Shown: positions 6,827 through 16,604 of the stretch, in pieces
How positions within the stretch are numbered: the first letter of the stretch is position 1
How the letters are laid out: each line of letters starts with the position of its first letter
Assembly: GCA_028288585.1 (NCBI GenBank)
Contig: JAQBNL010000017.1
Span: 26,002 to 90,001, forward strand
Reading direction: 5' to 3'
Origin: Chitinophagaceae bacterium
Lineage (GTDB): Bacteria > Bacteroidota > Bacteroidia > Chitinophagales > Chitinophagaceae
Length of the DNA: 64,000 nt
Program-made: the position numbers and the translations under genes
The notes under the pieces: model-generated
What the model saw: the letters and a program-made list of their open reading frames with translations, nothing else
Told to the model about the DNA's origin: nothing
The model's database searches: none

Positions 6827-8173
6827 ATGAAAAGTAAAATTGTAATCTTCCTGGCGGCATTAGGAATGATAAGCATGAATGCCTTTAGCCAGGGGAATAA
6901 AATTCTCCCCTTTCCTATTCTTCAAAAAAAATTATCCAATGGCTTAAATGTAGTTACCGTTCCGTTCAACAGCCCGGGACTGGCCTCGTTTTACGTGGTG
7001 GTACGGGCAGGCTCAAGAGATGAGGTGGAAGAAGGAAAGACAGGCTTTGCGCACTTCTTTGAACACATGATGTTCCGCGGCACAGAGAAATATTCTCCTG
7101 AAGCATATAATGAAGTTTTAAAATCCATGGGCGCTTCTGCCAATGCAAACACTTCGCTGGACCGCACAATGTATTACATAACAGGTAATGCATCCATGCT
7201 CGAAAAAATGTTCGAGGTGGAAGGTGACCGTTTTCAAAACCTGAAATATAGTGAGCATGATTTTAAAACCGAAGCAGGTGCCGTAAAAGGTGAGTACACA
7301 AAAAACTCTGCCAATCCTTTTCAGCAGCTGAATGAAAAAACAGTGAGCACTGCATTTGATAAGCATACCTACAAGCATACCACCATGGGTTTTTTTAAAG
7401 ATGTAGTGGATATGCCTAACCAGTATGATTACTCAATCACTTTTTTCAACAGGTTTTATCGTCCTGAGTATGCCACCATAATTGTAGTTGGCGATGTGAA
7501 GCAGGCAGATGTGAACCGATATGCAGAAAAATATTTTGGCAGCTGGAAAACCGGGAACTATAAACCCAATATTGAATCAGAACCGCCACAACATGAAACA
7601 AGGTTTGCCCATGTAAAAACACCCGGCTTCCCCCCTTATGTAAGTCTTAATTATAAAGGCCCTGCATTCTCTGATAAAAACATAGACCTTCCTGCGCTTA
7701 ATATTTTATTACGATACCTGTTCTCATCCACGTCCGACCTGTATGAGAAGCTTGTTGTAAAAGAGCAAAAAGCAAGATCCATTTCAGGAGGCGTTAATTT
7801 ATCAAGAGATGCAAACCTGATAGGCATAGGCGCTTCCGTGGTTAAGGCTGCCGACATGCAGTACATTAAAGATGAGATGCAAAAAACGCTGGAAGAGGCA
7901 AAAACAAAACCTATTGATCCTAAAAAGCTGGCAGATATAAAATCGTTTCTTAAGTACAGCTTTGCTATGCGGCTCGACAGTCCTGACCAGATAGCAACTT
8001 CTTTAGGGCAGTTTACCTGGCTCTCCGGAAATCCTGAATCGCTTAATAACTATTACGCATTATTTGACAAGGTAACAGCGCAGGATATTTTAAATGTTGC
8101 CAAAAAATATTTTGTACCAGAAACATTAACCATTGCAACCATAGGCCCCGGCGCAACAGGCGGCGTAAAATAA
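6827..8173 (+). CDS. Active M16-family zinc peptidase, secreted
   Basis: The 448-residue product starts with a signal peptide (MKSKIVIFLAALGMISMNAFSQ), which is why I take the ATG at 6827 rather than the frame opening at 6686. The inverted zinc motif HFFEH is at 76-80, and the distal ligand E156 lies in the segment AVKGEY, the usual spacing. M16 peptidases cut peptides inside a two-half clam-shell; here the second half is probably supplied by the next gene, 22 bp downstream, which lacks the zinc site. This pairing is known for bacterial M16B heterodimers such as the Sphingomonas Sph2681-Sph2682 pair. Likely periplasmic. Confidence 0.92.
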   Translation: MKSKIVIFLAALGMISMNAFSQGNKILPFPILQKKLSNGLNVVTVPFNSPGLASFYVVVRAGSRDEVEEGKTGFAHFFEHMMFRGTEKYSPEAYNEVLKSMGASANANTSLDRTMYYITGNASMLEKMFEVEGDRFQNLKYSEHDFKTEAGAVKGEYTKNSANPFQQLNEKTVSTAFDKHTYKHTTMGFFKDVVDMPNQYDYSITFFNRFYRPEYATIIVVGDVKQADVNRYAEKYFGSWKTGNYKPNIESEPPQHETRFAHVKTPGFPPYVSLNYKGPAFSDKNIDLPALNILLRYLFSSTSDLYEKLVVKEQKARSISGGVNLSRDANLIGIGASVVKAADMQYIKDEMQKTLEEAKTKPIDPKKLADIKSFLKYSFAMRLDSPDQIATSLGQFTWLSGNPESLNNYYALFDKVTAQDILNVAKKYFVPETLTIATIGPGATGGVK

Positions 8174-8195
8174 TTTTTAAAAAGAAAAACTCATT

Positions 8196-9746
8196 ATGAA
8201 AAAAATAATAATAGCCATATTTTCTACCTGCTTCCTGCTCATCTCTTATGTAAGCATGTCTCAGCAGGTGATAGAATTAAAGCAGCCGCTTTCAAACAAA
8301 ATAATTATTAAGCTGATGTTCCGCAATGGTTCTGTTACTGACCCTGTTGGTAAAGAAGGGCTGACGGAAGCCGTTGCAGACCTTATAGCAGAAGGCGGAA
8401 CAAAAACAATGACCAACAGGCAGATAAGAGAATTTATTTTTCCAATGGCTGCCAACTACAGTTCAAGTGTTGATAAAGAAGTAACCATCTTTACCTTCAC
8501 TGTTCATAAAGATTTTCTCCAAAAATTTTATCCTGTTGTAAAAGGATTGATCCTCACTCCTTCTTTTAAAGAAGAAGATTTTACCCGTATAAAATCGAAC
8601 CAGCAAAATTATGTTGACGAAATTATCAGGGCATCATCAGACGAGGATTACAGTAAGCTTGCTTTGGAAGATCTGTTGTTCCGCGGTACCCGCTACCAGC
8701 ACATGGTTTCAGGTACATCTGCCGGTGTAGCCGCAATTACTTTAGATGATATTAAAGCGCATTATAAAAACTTTTTTACAAAAAATAATTTAACCATAGG
8801 CATTGCAGGCGGTTACACTCCTGATTTTTTAGCGCAGTTAAAAAATGACATGGCTCAATTGCCCGCTACCACACCAACATTACCAACAGGCATAAAAGCA
8901 AACACGCCCAATGGTATTGAAGTGGAAATTATTTCAAAGCCTGATGCTTTGGGCTCGGCAATATTTACCGGTGCACCATTGGCAATAACAAGATCAGGCA
9001 ATGATTTTGCAGCATTGATGGTTGCCAATTCCTATTTGGGTGAGCACAGGAAAAGTTATGGAAAACTGTATGACAAAATACGCAGTACACGCTCGATGAA
9101 TTATGGCGATTACAGCTACATTGAATGGTACGACAATGGCGGGGGTAATATGTTACCGCAGTCCGGTGTGCCAAGGTTATCCAATTATTTCTCCATGTGG
9201 ATACGCCCTGTACAAATTGCAGAAGGATTAAAAAAGCAATACGAAGAGCTAAGTGATATTGAGATCGGCCATGCACAGTTTGCATTGCGGTTAGCCGTAC
9301 GTGAGCTGGATAATCTTATCAATAAAGGATTGTCGCAAAAAGATTTTGAAGTAACACGCCAGTTCCTGCGCAGCTATATTAAATTATATATTCAAACGCC
9401 GGAGAGCCAGTTAGGGTTTTTACTGGACTCAAAATATTACGGCAGGAAAGATTATATAAAAGAGATGGATGCCTTGCTGGCAAAGCTTACGGTGGATGAT
9501 GTTAACCGTGCAGTAAAAAAATACCTGCAAACGCAAAACATGTTTATTACTATTGTTACTGATGACAGTGAGGCCGGTCCTCTTGCAAGGGCATTGGAAA
9601 AAAATACTCCTTCTCCAATGAGTTATTCTAATTTGGTTAGAGAAGGTTTGCCTAAAGCTGTAGTGGATGAAGATGCTGAAATTGCAAAGTATAAGTTGAA
9701 TGTAAAAAAAGTGAAGGTGGTTGATACAAAAGATACTTTTAAATAA
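8196..9746 (+). CDS. M16-family peptidase subunit without the zinc motif, secreted
   Basis: A signal peptide (about residues 1-22, ending VSMSQ) leads into an M16 fold. In place of HxxEH, residues 55-68 read GLTEAVADLIAEGG, so all zinc ligands are missing. Of 516 residues, the C-terminal half keeps the M16 pattern around KYLQTQNMFITIVT. It most likely forms the substrate-binding partner of the catalytic subunit encoded just upstream (22-bp gap, same operon). A strong terminator follows. Confidence 0.9.
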   Translation: MKKIIIAIFSTCFLLISYVSMSQQVIELKQPLSNKIIIKLMFRNGSVTDPVGKEGLTEAVADLIAEGGTKTMTNRQIREFIFPMAANYSSSVDKEVTIFTFTVHKDFLQKFYPVVKGLILTPSFKEEDFTRIKSNQQNYVDEIIRASSDEDYSKLALEDLLFRGTRYQHMVSGTSAGVAAITLDDIKAHYKNFFTKNNLTIGIAGGYTPDFLAQLKNDMAQLPATTPTLPTGIKANTPNGIEVEIISKPDALGSAIFTGAPLAITRSGNDFAALMVANSYLGEHRKSYGKLYDKIRSTRSMNYGDYSYIEWYDNGGGNMLPQSGVPRLSNYFSMWIRPVQIAEGLKKQYEELSDIEIGHAQFALRLAVRELDNLINKGLSQKDFEVTRQFLRSYIKLYIQTPESQLGFLLDSKYYGRKDYIKEMDALLAKLTVDDVNRAVKKYLQTQNMFITIVTDDSEAGPLARALEKNTPSPMSYSNLVREGLPKAVVDEDAEIAKYKLNVKKVKVVDTKDTFK

Positions 9747-9764
9747 ACCGTATTAATTTTTATT

Positions 9765-9796
9765 AAAAAGGCAGCCTTAGGTAAGGCTGCCTTTTT
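9765..9796. terminator. Bidirectional terminator between convergent M16 genes
   Basis: The 15-nt arms (9765-9779 and 9782-9796, core GGCAGCCTTA/TAAGGCTGCC) pair perfectly, with A-run and T-run flanks giving U-tracts on both strands. It serves the pair ending at 9746 and the minus-strand gene ending at 9816. Confidence 0.92.
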
Positions 9797-9815
9797 TAAT
9801 TACTAAATAAATTTT

Positions 9816-12704
9816 TTATTGCGTTATCGGGTTTCCTTCCACATCTAATTCCACAATATCATATCCCAGTCTTTGCAGGCCTGGTAATATTTTTTCCTTA
9901 TCTCCCACCAAAACAATATTCATTTTATTAACGTCAATATATTTTTTTATCAATGCATTGGCATCAGCAACGGTAAAGGCGTTTAATATTTTTGTTTGCT
10001 GATTTACGTAATCTGCAGGAAGATTATAACGCATTATCCTGCCTACAAACGCAGCTTTTTGCACACCTGTCTCATAATTACGGGCATCACTTTGCCCGAT
10101 GGATTTCTTCATAAATTGTATCTCCTGTGCCGAAGGGCCTGATTGGTTATACAGTTTTATTTCACGTATCACTTCTGACAAAGCGCTGTCTGTTGACATG
10201 GCTCTTATGCCGCTGCTGAAAGTATATACTCCTGAATATTTATCGCCGGCGAAACCACCTCTTGCTCCATACGTCCAGCCTTTATCTTCCCGAAGGTTAA
10301 TATTTAAGCGGCTGTTGAAACCTTCACCAAGATTATAATTCGCCAGCCGGGCACGATAATAATCGCCGGTAGCATCATACTTTAAACCGGTTGGATAACC
10401 AACCCTGAACTCAGTTTGGGCAGCTTTGGGAATATCAACAATATAAATTCTTGTTTTTTGTGCAGGCGCCATATTATACGCAACCGGCGGTAACGTGATA
10501 TCTTTTTTAGGCAACTGGTTAAGAAAAGAAAGCTTTGACAACAGCAGGTTTTCTTTTACATCGCCCACTACAACTACCTCTCCATCCTTTGAAGAAATAT
10601 AGTTGTCATAAAATTCCTGGATGTCTTTAAATTTAATATTCTTTAATGTTGCTTCTGTGCCTTCCTCAGGAACTCCCAGCATATTGCTGCTTCCATAATT
10701 TACTTTTGCATATACCATATCAGCAACACTTGCGGGCTGGGTCTTTGCATTTTGAATGCCTTGTATCAACTGTCTTTTTATCCGGTTAAAAGCTTCCTCT
10801 TTAAAATCAGGACGCAGCATTCTTTCCTGTAAAAGCACAAGTGTTTTATCAAGATTTTTAGTAAGTGATTGAACAGTGAAAACTATTGCGTCATCAGCAT
10901 TACTTACATTAATTGAGCTTCCTAATTTTTGCAATGCAAGCGAAATATCCTCACTGCTCTTATCCTTGGTATCCTCATTCATCATAGCAGCAAAAAGATT
11001 TGTCCATCCCGCTTTTGAAAGATTGTTCTGCTCTGCGGCAATCCTTCCGCCCTTTAAAGAAACACTGATGGTAACGGCAGGTATCTCATTATTTTCAACC
11101 CCGATTACCTGCATCCCGTTTGATAAACTTTTTTTCCAGTAAGCCGGAACTTTTACAACAGGGTTTGGTCCTGATGGCGGAACTGTGCTGCGGTTAAAAT
11201 TATCTTTTGGTTTTTTGTACACCAATCCTTCATATCCATAGTGAGGCCTTTTATAATTGGTAGTATCTACAATATAATTATCTGCTGCGGCTTTAAGGTC
11301 CTCTTTTCCTTTTGGCACTACACTTTCAATTACGGCAGGTTTGTTTTTTATGTATTGATTATACACCCTCATCACATCCTGCCTTGTAACACTCCTGTAC
11401 AGGTTAAGCAATTTGCCCGTCATGTTTGGGTTACCGGTGAAAGTTTGATAAGCCGCCAGCTGGGATACTTTACCATTAACAGCGGCAAGCCTGTTGATAG
11501 CCTGGCTCTCATAACTGTTTTTAAATTTTTCCAGGTCATCATCTGTAACGCCTGTTTTTTCAAATACTGTCAAAGCATTTTTTAATTCTGTTTGCATTTC
11601 TGCAAGGTTATGATCAGGATAGGGTGTAACAGAAAATACAAATTCACCTGTAAGTTCGCTGAGGCTGCTGAAGGCGCTTGCCTGTAAAGCTTTTTGAGTT
11701 TTGATTAGTGTTTGGTAAAGTACTGAAGTACGGCTTCCTCCGCCGCCACGTCCGCCGCGGCCACCACCTCCGCCGCCGCCGCCAAGCACCTGGGAAAGAC
11801 AGGCCAAGGCCGCCATATCATTGTGATATTCGGGAACTGTTGGATAAACAATACGCAGTTGGGGAAGCTTCGCATAATTATCTACATAACTTACATACCT
11901 GTCGCTGGTAAGCCTTACAGGCTCAAGCTTTACAGCTTTAACCTCCGGACCACGGGGTATTGATCCAAAATATTTTTCCACCATTTTAATTACATCCTTT
12001 GTATTAACATCGCCGCCAAGCGTAAGCGTTGCATTATTAGGCCCATACCAGCGGAGTAAATAGTTTTTAAGATCGTTCACATTTACCCTGTTCAAATCTT
12101 CTACATAACCAATGGTTAACCATGAGTAAGGATGCCCATAAGGGTATAAAGCTTTTGAGGCAACCTCGCCTGCGAGCCCATAAGGCCTGTTATCATAATT
12201 CTGGCCTCTTTCATTTTTTACCGTGGCTCTTTGTATTTCAAATTTGGGTTGGGTTACTGCATTGTATAAAAATCCCATGCGGTCAGCTTCCAGCCAAAGC
12301 ATTTTTTCCAGTTGGTTGCTGGGCACTGTTTCATAATAATTAGTACGGTCCAGGTTAGTGCTGCCGTTCAGCGTGCCACCGGATTCTGTTACAATTTTAA
12401 AATGCTCTTTATCGGCTACATGCTCAGAGCCTTCAAACATCATGTGTTCAAAAAAGTGTGCAAAGCCGCTCTTGCCTATCTCTTCTCTTGCTGATCCTAC
12501 ATGATAAGTAACATCTACATGTACTATTGGATCAGAATGATCTTCGTGAACAATAACGGTAAGCCCGTTTGGCAATACATATTTTTCATAAGGAATGGTA
12601 ATCTCATCTCCTTTTTTTACAACTTTTTCCACAAGCTTTGCCTGTGAAAACAAAAATGCCGGGATGCCAAATAGCATGACTGCAGGCAGCAAAAATTTTT
12701 TCAT
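9816..12704 (-). CDS. Double-length M16 zinc peptidase (pitrilysin-like), secreted
   Basis: This 962-residue protein holds two M16 halves in one chain. A signal peptide covers about residues 1-21 (ending FLFSQ). The first half has HFFEH at 83-87 and the distal Glu E165 in VKNERGQ. The second half (from about 520, KKSLSNGMQVIGVENNEIPA) lacks zinc ligands, as is normal. An unusual Gly/Arg-rich stretch at 308-325 (GGGGGGGGRGGRGGGG) lies in the first half. The enzyme probably degrades peptides in the periplasm. It converges on the split M16 pair, so three related genes lie together, apparently an old duplication. Confidence 0.92.
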   Translation of the reverse strand: MKKFLLPAVMLFGIPAFLFSQAKLVEKVVKKGDEITIPYEKYVLPNGLTVIVHEDHSDPIVHVDVTYHVGSAREEIGKSGFAHFFEHMMFEGSEHVADKEHFKIVTESGGTLNGSTNLDRTNYYETVPSNQLEKMLWLEADRMGFLYNAVTQPKFEIQRATVKNERGQNYDNRPYGLAGEVASKALYPYGHPYSWLTIGYVEDLNRVNVNDLKNYLLRWYGPNNATLTLGGDVNTKDVIKMVEKYFGSIPRGPEVKAVKLEPVRLTSDRYVSYVDNYAKLPQLRIVYPTVPEYHNDMAALACLSQVLGGGGGGGGRGGRGGGGSRTSVLYQTLIKTQKALQASAFSSLSELTGEFVFSVTPYPDHNLAEMQTELKNALTVFEKTGVTDDDLEKFKNSYESQAINRLAAVNGKVSQLAAYQTFTGNPNMTGKLLNLYRSVTRQDVMRVYNQYIKNKPAVIESVVPKGKEDLKAAADNYIVDTTNYKRPHYGYEGLVYKKPKDNFNRSTVPPSGPNPVVKVPAYWKKSLSNGMQVIGVENNEIPAVTISVSLKGGRIAAEQNNLSKAGWTNLFAAMMNEDTKDKSSEDISLALQKLGSSINVSNADDAIVFTVQSLTKNLDKTLVLLQERMLRPDFKEEAFNRIKRQLIQGIQNAKTQPASVADMVYAKVNYGSSNMLGVPEEGTEATLKNIKFKDIQEFYDNYISSKDGEVVVVGDVKENLLLSKLSFLNQLPKKDITLPPVAYNMAPAQKTRIYIVDIPKAAQTEFRVGYPTGLKYDATGDYYRARLANYNLGEGFNSRLNINLREDKGWTYGARGGFAGDKYSGVYTFSSGIRAMSTDSALSEVIREIKLYNQSGPSAQEIQFMKKSIGQSDARNYETGVQKAAFVGRIMRYNLPADYVNQQTKILNAFTVADANALIKKYIDVNKMNIVLVGDKEKILPGLQRLGYDIVELDVEGNPITQ

Positions 12705-12840
12705 ACGTATAATTTATTTGGATGTGCAATTTAAGAGATAACCAATAGTTTCTGCAAAAAACCCGAAACAATAAAAATAACCACCGTTGTACAAAATGAA
12801 ATATCTTAATATTGTTTCTCAGTAAAAAAAAAATTACAGC

Positions 12841-13479
12841 ATGAAAACATATATAGTAGAATTCATCGGCACCTTTTTTTTAGTATTAGGAGCCGCCCTC
12901 TATGGCGCTGTAGGCGCATCGCTTTCGCTAATGGTTATGATATATGCAGGCGGGCATATTTCGGGAGCACATTATAATCCTGCGGTAACATTAGCTGTAA
13001 TGATTCGCGGTAAGGCAACTTTAAAAGAAGCCGTAAGGTATTGGATAGCACAATTTGCAGGAGCCATTGTTGCGGTGCTGTTAGCATTATTTGTTTTTAA
13101 AATAGAAGGCTCCGGCAATTGCATAATTCCTGAAGACGGAATAGCAAAAGCAATTACTGCAGAAGTGATAGGCACTTTTGCCCTGGCATTTGTTATTTTA
13201 AATGTTGCCACAACAAAGGGAACACAGGGAAATAGTTTTTATGGACTCGCCATTGGAGGAACTGTATTGGCTATGGCATTAACGGTAGGTCAATTTTCAG
13301 GCGGCGCCTTTAATCCCGCCGTGGCAGTGGCTTTATCCATACAAAAAACATTTTGCTGGGCGCAGATTTGGATCTACCTGGTTGCCTGCTTTGGCGGGGG
13401 TGTATTGGCAGGAGTAATATTTAATTATATTAATGAAGATGATAAACCAACTCCGCCAATACCCGATGCGGGGGAATAG
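12841..13479 (+). CDS. MIP-family channel (aquaporin-like) lacking the selectivity-filter arginine
   Basis: The 212-residue membrane protein has six predicted helices and two half-helices with NPA motifs: HYNPAVT (NPA 46-48) and FNPAVAV (158-160). Known aquaporins and glycerol facilitators carry an Arg directly after the second NPA; here it is V161, so the pore is likely wider or less selective than a water channel. The tail DDKPTPPIPDAGE is cytoplasmic. A candidate promoter (TTG at 12787-12789, TAATATTG at 12807-12814) has one mismatch to consensus. Transported solute: unknown. Confidence 0.88.
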   Translation: MKTYIVEFIGTFFLVLGAALYGAVGASLSLMVMIYAGGHISGAHYNPAVTLAVMIRGKATLKEAVRYWIAQFAGAIVAVLLALFVFKIEGSGNCIIPEDGIAKAITAEVIGTFALAFVILNVATTKGTQGNSFYGLAIGGTVLAMALTVGQFSGGAFNPAVAVALSIQKTFCWAQIWIYLVACFGGGVLAGVIFNYINEDDKPTPPIPDAGE

Positions 13480-13530
13480 TACGTTTCACAAAGGGCATTT
13501 AACCTGACTTAACATTACTAATCTTCCAAT

Positions 13531-14502
13531 ATGATATTAGTTACCGGCGGCTCAGGACTTGTTGGCTCAGAATTAATTTCCCAGTTACTGGCACAGGGAA
13601 ATAAAGTAAAAGCAATTTACAATAGTACACCGCTGGCCATCCACCACCGGGATCTAATTACGGTACAGTGTGATATTCTTGACACGCTTGCATTGGAAGA
13701 TGTAATGCAGGGAATAAATCAGCTCTATCATTGCGCCGCAATAGTTTCTTTCAGCGCAAAAAATAAAGATCAATTACTAAAAATAAATATTGAAGGAACG
13801 GCAAACATTGTAAACGCTGCTATAGATGCAGGTGTAAAAAAGATGGTTCATGTAAGTTCTGTTTCTGCTTTAGGAAGAATAAGAGAAGATGAAACTGTTA
13901 CCGAAGAAATGAACTGGACTGAAGAAAGCAGTAACAGCCTGTATGGAAAATCAAAATATTTAGGAGAGATGGAAGTGTGGCGTGGAATCGGGGAAGGACT
14001 GGAGGCGGTGATCGTAAATCCCTCGATCATACTTGGCAGCGGCGATTGGAATAAAGGATCTTCAGAAATTTTCAGATCAGTTTACAATGAATTTCCATGG
14101 TATACTGATGGTGTTACCGGCGTTATTGATGTAAAGGATGTTGCCAGGGCAATGATCCTGTTAATGAATAGTGAAATAAACAAGGAACGATTTATTTTAA
14201 ATGCTGAAAATTTATCTTACAAAGAAATATTTACTGGTATTGCAAATTGCTTTGACAAAAAAATACCACGGAAAAAAGTTACTCCCTTTATCGCAGCTAT
14301 GGTTTGGAGATGGGAAGCAATTAAATCAATGTTTACGGGAAAAACTCCTTTAGTAACCAAAGAAACAGCACGTACAGCGCTTGCCAAAGTTTATTTTGAC
14401 AATAGTAAGTTTTTAAAAGCGTTACCCGGCTTTGCATTTACGCCAATTAACGAAACCATTAAAAATACCTGTGCAACTTTAAAGCAAATAAACCATCTAT
14501 AA
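13531..14502 (+). CDS. NAD(P)-dependent epimerase/reductase, extended SDR family
   Basis: The 323-residue protein has the Rossmann motif TGGSGLVG at 5-12 and the catalytic YGKSK (Y138, K142), with S110-S112 as the probable catalytic serine region. Overall it resembles dihydroflavonol-4-reductase-like enzymes that act on sugar-nucleotide or ketone substrates; the substrate is not shown by sequence. It starts 51 bp after the channel gene and is followed at 19 bp by the next gene, so the two are probably cotranscribed. Confidence 0.88.
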   Translation: MILVTGGSGLVGSELISQLLAQGNKVKAIYNSTPLAIHHRDLITVQCDILDTLALEDVMQGINQLYHCAAIVSFSAKNKDQLLKINIEGTANIVNAAIDAGVKKMVHVSSVSALGRIREDETVTEEMNWTEESSNSLYGKSKYLGEMEVWRGIGEGLEAVIVNPSIILGSGDWNKGSSEIFRSVYNEFPWYTDGVTGVIDVKDVARAMILLMNSEINKERFILNAENLSYKEIFTGIANCFDKKIPRKKVTPFIAAMVWRWEAIKSMFTGKTPLVTKETARTALAKVYFDNSKFLKALPGFAFTPINETIKNTCATLKQINHL

Positions 14503-14521
14503 GAACAATAGTTATAATTAC

Positions 14522-15613
14522 ATGAAACACCTCTTTTTACTTTTTACTTCTCTCTTTTTTACAACCTGCCTCTTTTCACAGGCAACCAATTATACCATTA
14601 CCGGTAAGGTGATTGATAAGAATACAAGGTTACCATTACAGGGAGCATCAGTGTTTGCACAAAACACAACCTTTGGCGTGGCTACAGATGCCGAAGGAGT
14701 TTTTAAATTAAAGGTGCCGAATGGCGGGTATGAATTGGTAGTAACTTTTACAGGCTATGAAACCGAAAGCCTGAGAATCAGCAATGCAACCGCCGGCAAT
14801 AATATGGTGATAGAAGTAACGCCCAAAGAAAAATTTTTACAGGAAGTGTCTGTTGTTGCATCAAATGAAGTAAAAGACGGGTGGCAGAAGTACGGCCAGT
14901 TCTTTACTGAAAATTTTATCGGCAAAAGTGAATTCAGCCAGCAAACGTTTATCAAAAACCCGGAGGTATTAAAATTTTACTTCAGTAAAAAAAGAAACCG
15001 TTTAAAAGTTTTGGCATCCGAGCCATTATTGGTGGAGAACTTTGCATTGGGATACAATATAAAATTTACAATAGATTCTTTTACGTACGAATACGATAAT
15101 AATACAGCCCAGTTTATTGGTTATCCCTTATTTGAAGAGATGCAGGGCACTGCCGAAAAGGGAGCGGTTTGGCAACAGAACAGGAACAAAGCATATAAAG
15201 GTTCTTCCTTAAATTTTATGCGCAGCCTTTACAATAAAACTTTGGCCGAAGAAGGATTTGAAGTGCAGTTTCTTGTAAAAAATAATGATGAAGAAATGAC
15301 TATCCCGTTAAAAAATCCTTACCCCGCTTTGAACTATACAAGGGATGACAGTACCAATACTGTTGAGTTTCGTCCTAATCAACCGGATATGATAGTAATA
15401 TATACCAAGGCAAAACCGGAGCAGGCATATTTTAATTTTGATCCGAAAGCAAAAAAAGATTTCCAGGTTTCAACAGTGAGTGTTATAAAAGGTGAGTCAA
15501 TAGTAATTGAAGAAAATGGTTATTTTTTTGAACAAACAGATATCACAACAAATGGTTACTGGGGTTTTGAAAAAATTGGTGACATGTTACCGTATGATTA
15601 CAAATCATTGTGA
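14522..15613 (+). CDS. Secreted protein with carboxypeptidase-regulatory-like N-terminal domain
   Basis: A signal peptide (about residues 1-20, ending CLFSQ) is followed by a CarboxypepD_reg-like beta-sandwich at about 25-105 (YTITGKVIDKNTRLPLQGAS, then the fold-typical VFKLKVPNGGYELVVTFTGY). In Bacteroidota this domain often precedes TonB-dependent receptors, but here the remaining ~255 residues are soluble-looking with no barrel or plug. A role at the outer membrane or periplasm is likely; the function is unknown. It ends 1 bp before the convergent lpxD-like gene. Confidence 0.8.
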   Translation: MKHLFLLFTSLFFTTCLFSQATNYTITGKVIDKNTRLPLQGASVFAQNTTFGVATDAEGVFKLKVPNGGYELVVTFTGYETESLRISNATAGNNMVIEVTPKEKFLQEVSVVASNEVKDGWQKYGQFFTENFIGKSEFSQQTFIKNPEVLKFYFSKKRNRLKVLASEPLLVENFALGYNIKFTIDSFTYEYDNNTAQFIGYPLFEEMQGTAEKGAVWQQNRNKAYKGSSLNFMRSLYNKTLAEEGFEVQFLVKNNDEEMTIPLKNPYPALNYTRDDSTNTVEFRPNQPDMIVIYTKAKPEQAYFNFDPKAKKDFQVSTVSVIKGESIVIEENGYFFEQTDITTNGYWGFEKIGDMLPYDYKSL

Positions 15614-15614
15614 T

Positions 15615-16577
15615 CTATTTTTCTTTTTCTTCAGATAATTTTTTCAGCTTTTCCCATATCTCCGGAATTCGCCGTATCCAAACCAATTCTCTTCTTTTTG
15701 TCAAAGCCTCCTGTGTAGGCGATCCCCAATAACTTTTATTTCCTTCCAAATCTCCGGGTACACCGCTTTGCGCCATTATCACCGCATTATCGCCAATTGA
15801 TAACGTTTTACTTATTCCTACCTGGCCCCAAATGGTTACACCATTACCAACTTTTACAGCCCCTGCAATGGCTACCTGTGCAGCAAGTAAACAATTTTTC
15901 CCGATAACAACTTCATGACCAAGATGTACCAGGTTATCCAATTTTGTACCCTGTCCAATTTTTGTATCAGCGCTAACACCGCGGTCTATTGTACAATTAG
16001 CACCTATCTCCACATCATCATCAATTACTACCCTTCCACAGCTTTGCATTTTTTTATACCACACATTCCTGCTCTTCTTTGTATTAAAATAAAATGCATC
16101 GCTGCCAATTACAGTACCCGAATGGATAACAACATTATTCCCCACAATACAATTCTCATAAATACAAACCCCGGGATGAATAAGGCAGTTATCACCAATC
16201 TTCACATTATTCCCAATAAAAACATTTGGCATCAGGATAGTGTCTTTCCCGACAACAGCAGTATCGCTGATCAGTTTTTCAGCAGGAACAAAGGGATTAA
16301 AATGTTTTACAATTTTTGAGTATGCTTCAAAAGGCTCTTCTACAACCAATAAGGTTTTGCCTGCAGGCACATCGGTTTTTTTATTTATAATAATGAAGCT
16401 GGCCGCACTGTTTAAACATTTACTGTAATACTTTGGATGATCAACAAAAACAATATCACCTTTTTCAACAGAATGTATTTCGTTTATACCAGTTGCTTCT
16501 GCATTTTCATTACCCAGCAGTTCTGCATTAATTAACGAAGCGATCCATTTTATTGAAACAGGGGCAGGGAGTTTCAT
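15615..16577 (-). CDS. LpxD-like UDP-3-O-acyl-glucosamine N-acyltransferase
   Basis: An N-terminal uridine-binding-type domain (1-100) is followed by left-handed beta-helix hexapeptide repeats from about 103 (for example IGNNVKIGDNCLIHPGVCIY and TKIGQGTKLDNLVHLGHEVV). H221 in LVHLGHEVVIG matches the position of the catalytic His of LpxD. A C-terminal helix follows. LpxD adds the second acyl chain during lipid A synthesis. No other lipid A gene is nearby, and many Bacteroidota carry a second lpxD-like gene away from the lpx cluster, so this may be the paralogue; I leave the symbol empty. Length 320, close to normal. The -7 box is at 16597-16604. Confidence 0.85.
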   Translation of the reverse strand: MKLPAPVSIKWIASLINAELLGNENAEATGINEIHSVEKGDIVFVDHPKYYSKCLNSAASFIIINKKTDVPAGKTLLVVEEPFEAYSKIVKHFNPFVPAEKLISDTAVVGKDTILMPNVFIGNNVKIGDNCLIHPGVCIYENCIVGNNVVIHSGTVIGSDAFYFNTKKSRNVWYKKMQSCGRVVIDDDVEIGANCTIDRGVSADTKIGQGTKLDNLVHLGHEVVIGKNCLLAAQVAIAGAVKVGNGVTIWGQVGISKTLSIGDNAVIMAQSGVPGDLEGNKSYWGSPTQEALTKRRELVWIRRIPEIWEKLKKLSEEKEK

Positions 16578-16596
16578 GTTGTGTTTTTTATAAAAT

Positions 16597-16604
16597 CAAA
16601 GGTA
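16597..16604 (-). promoter_or_regulatory. -7 box for the lpxD-like gene
   Basis: On the minus strand this reads TACCTTTG, an exact TAnnTTTG match, giving a leader of roughly 13 nt before the ATG at 16577. Confidence 0.4.
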
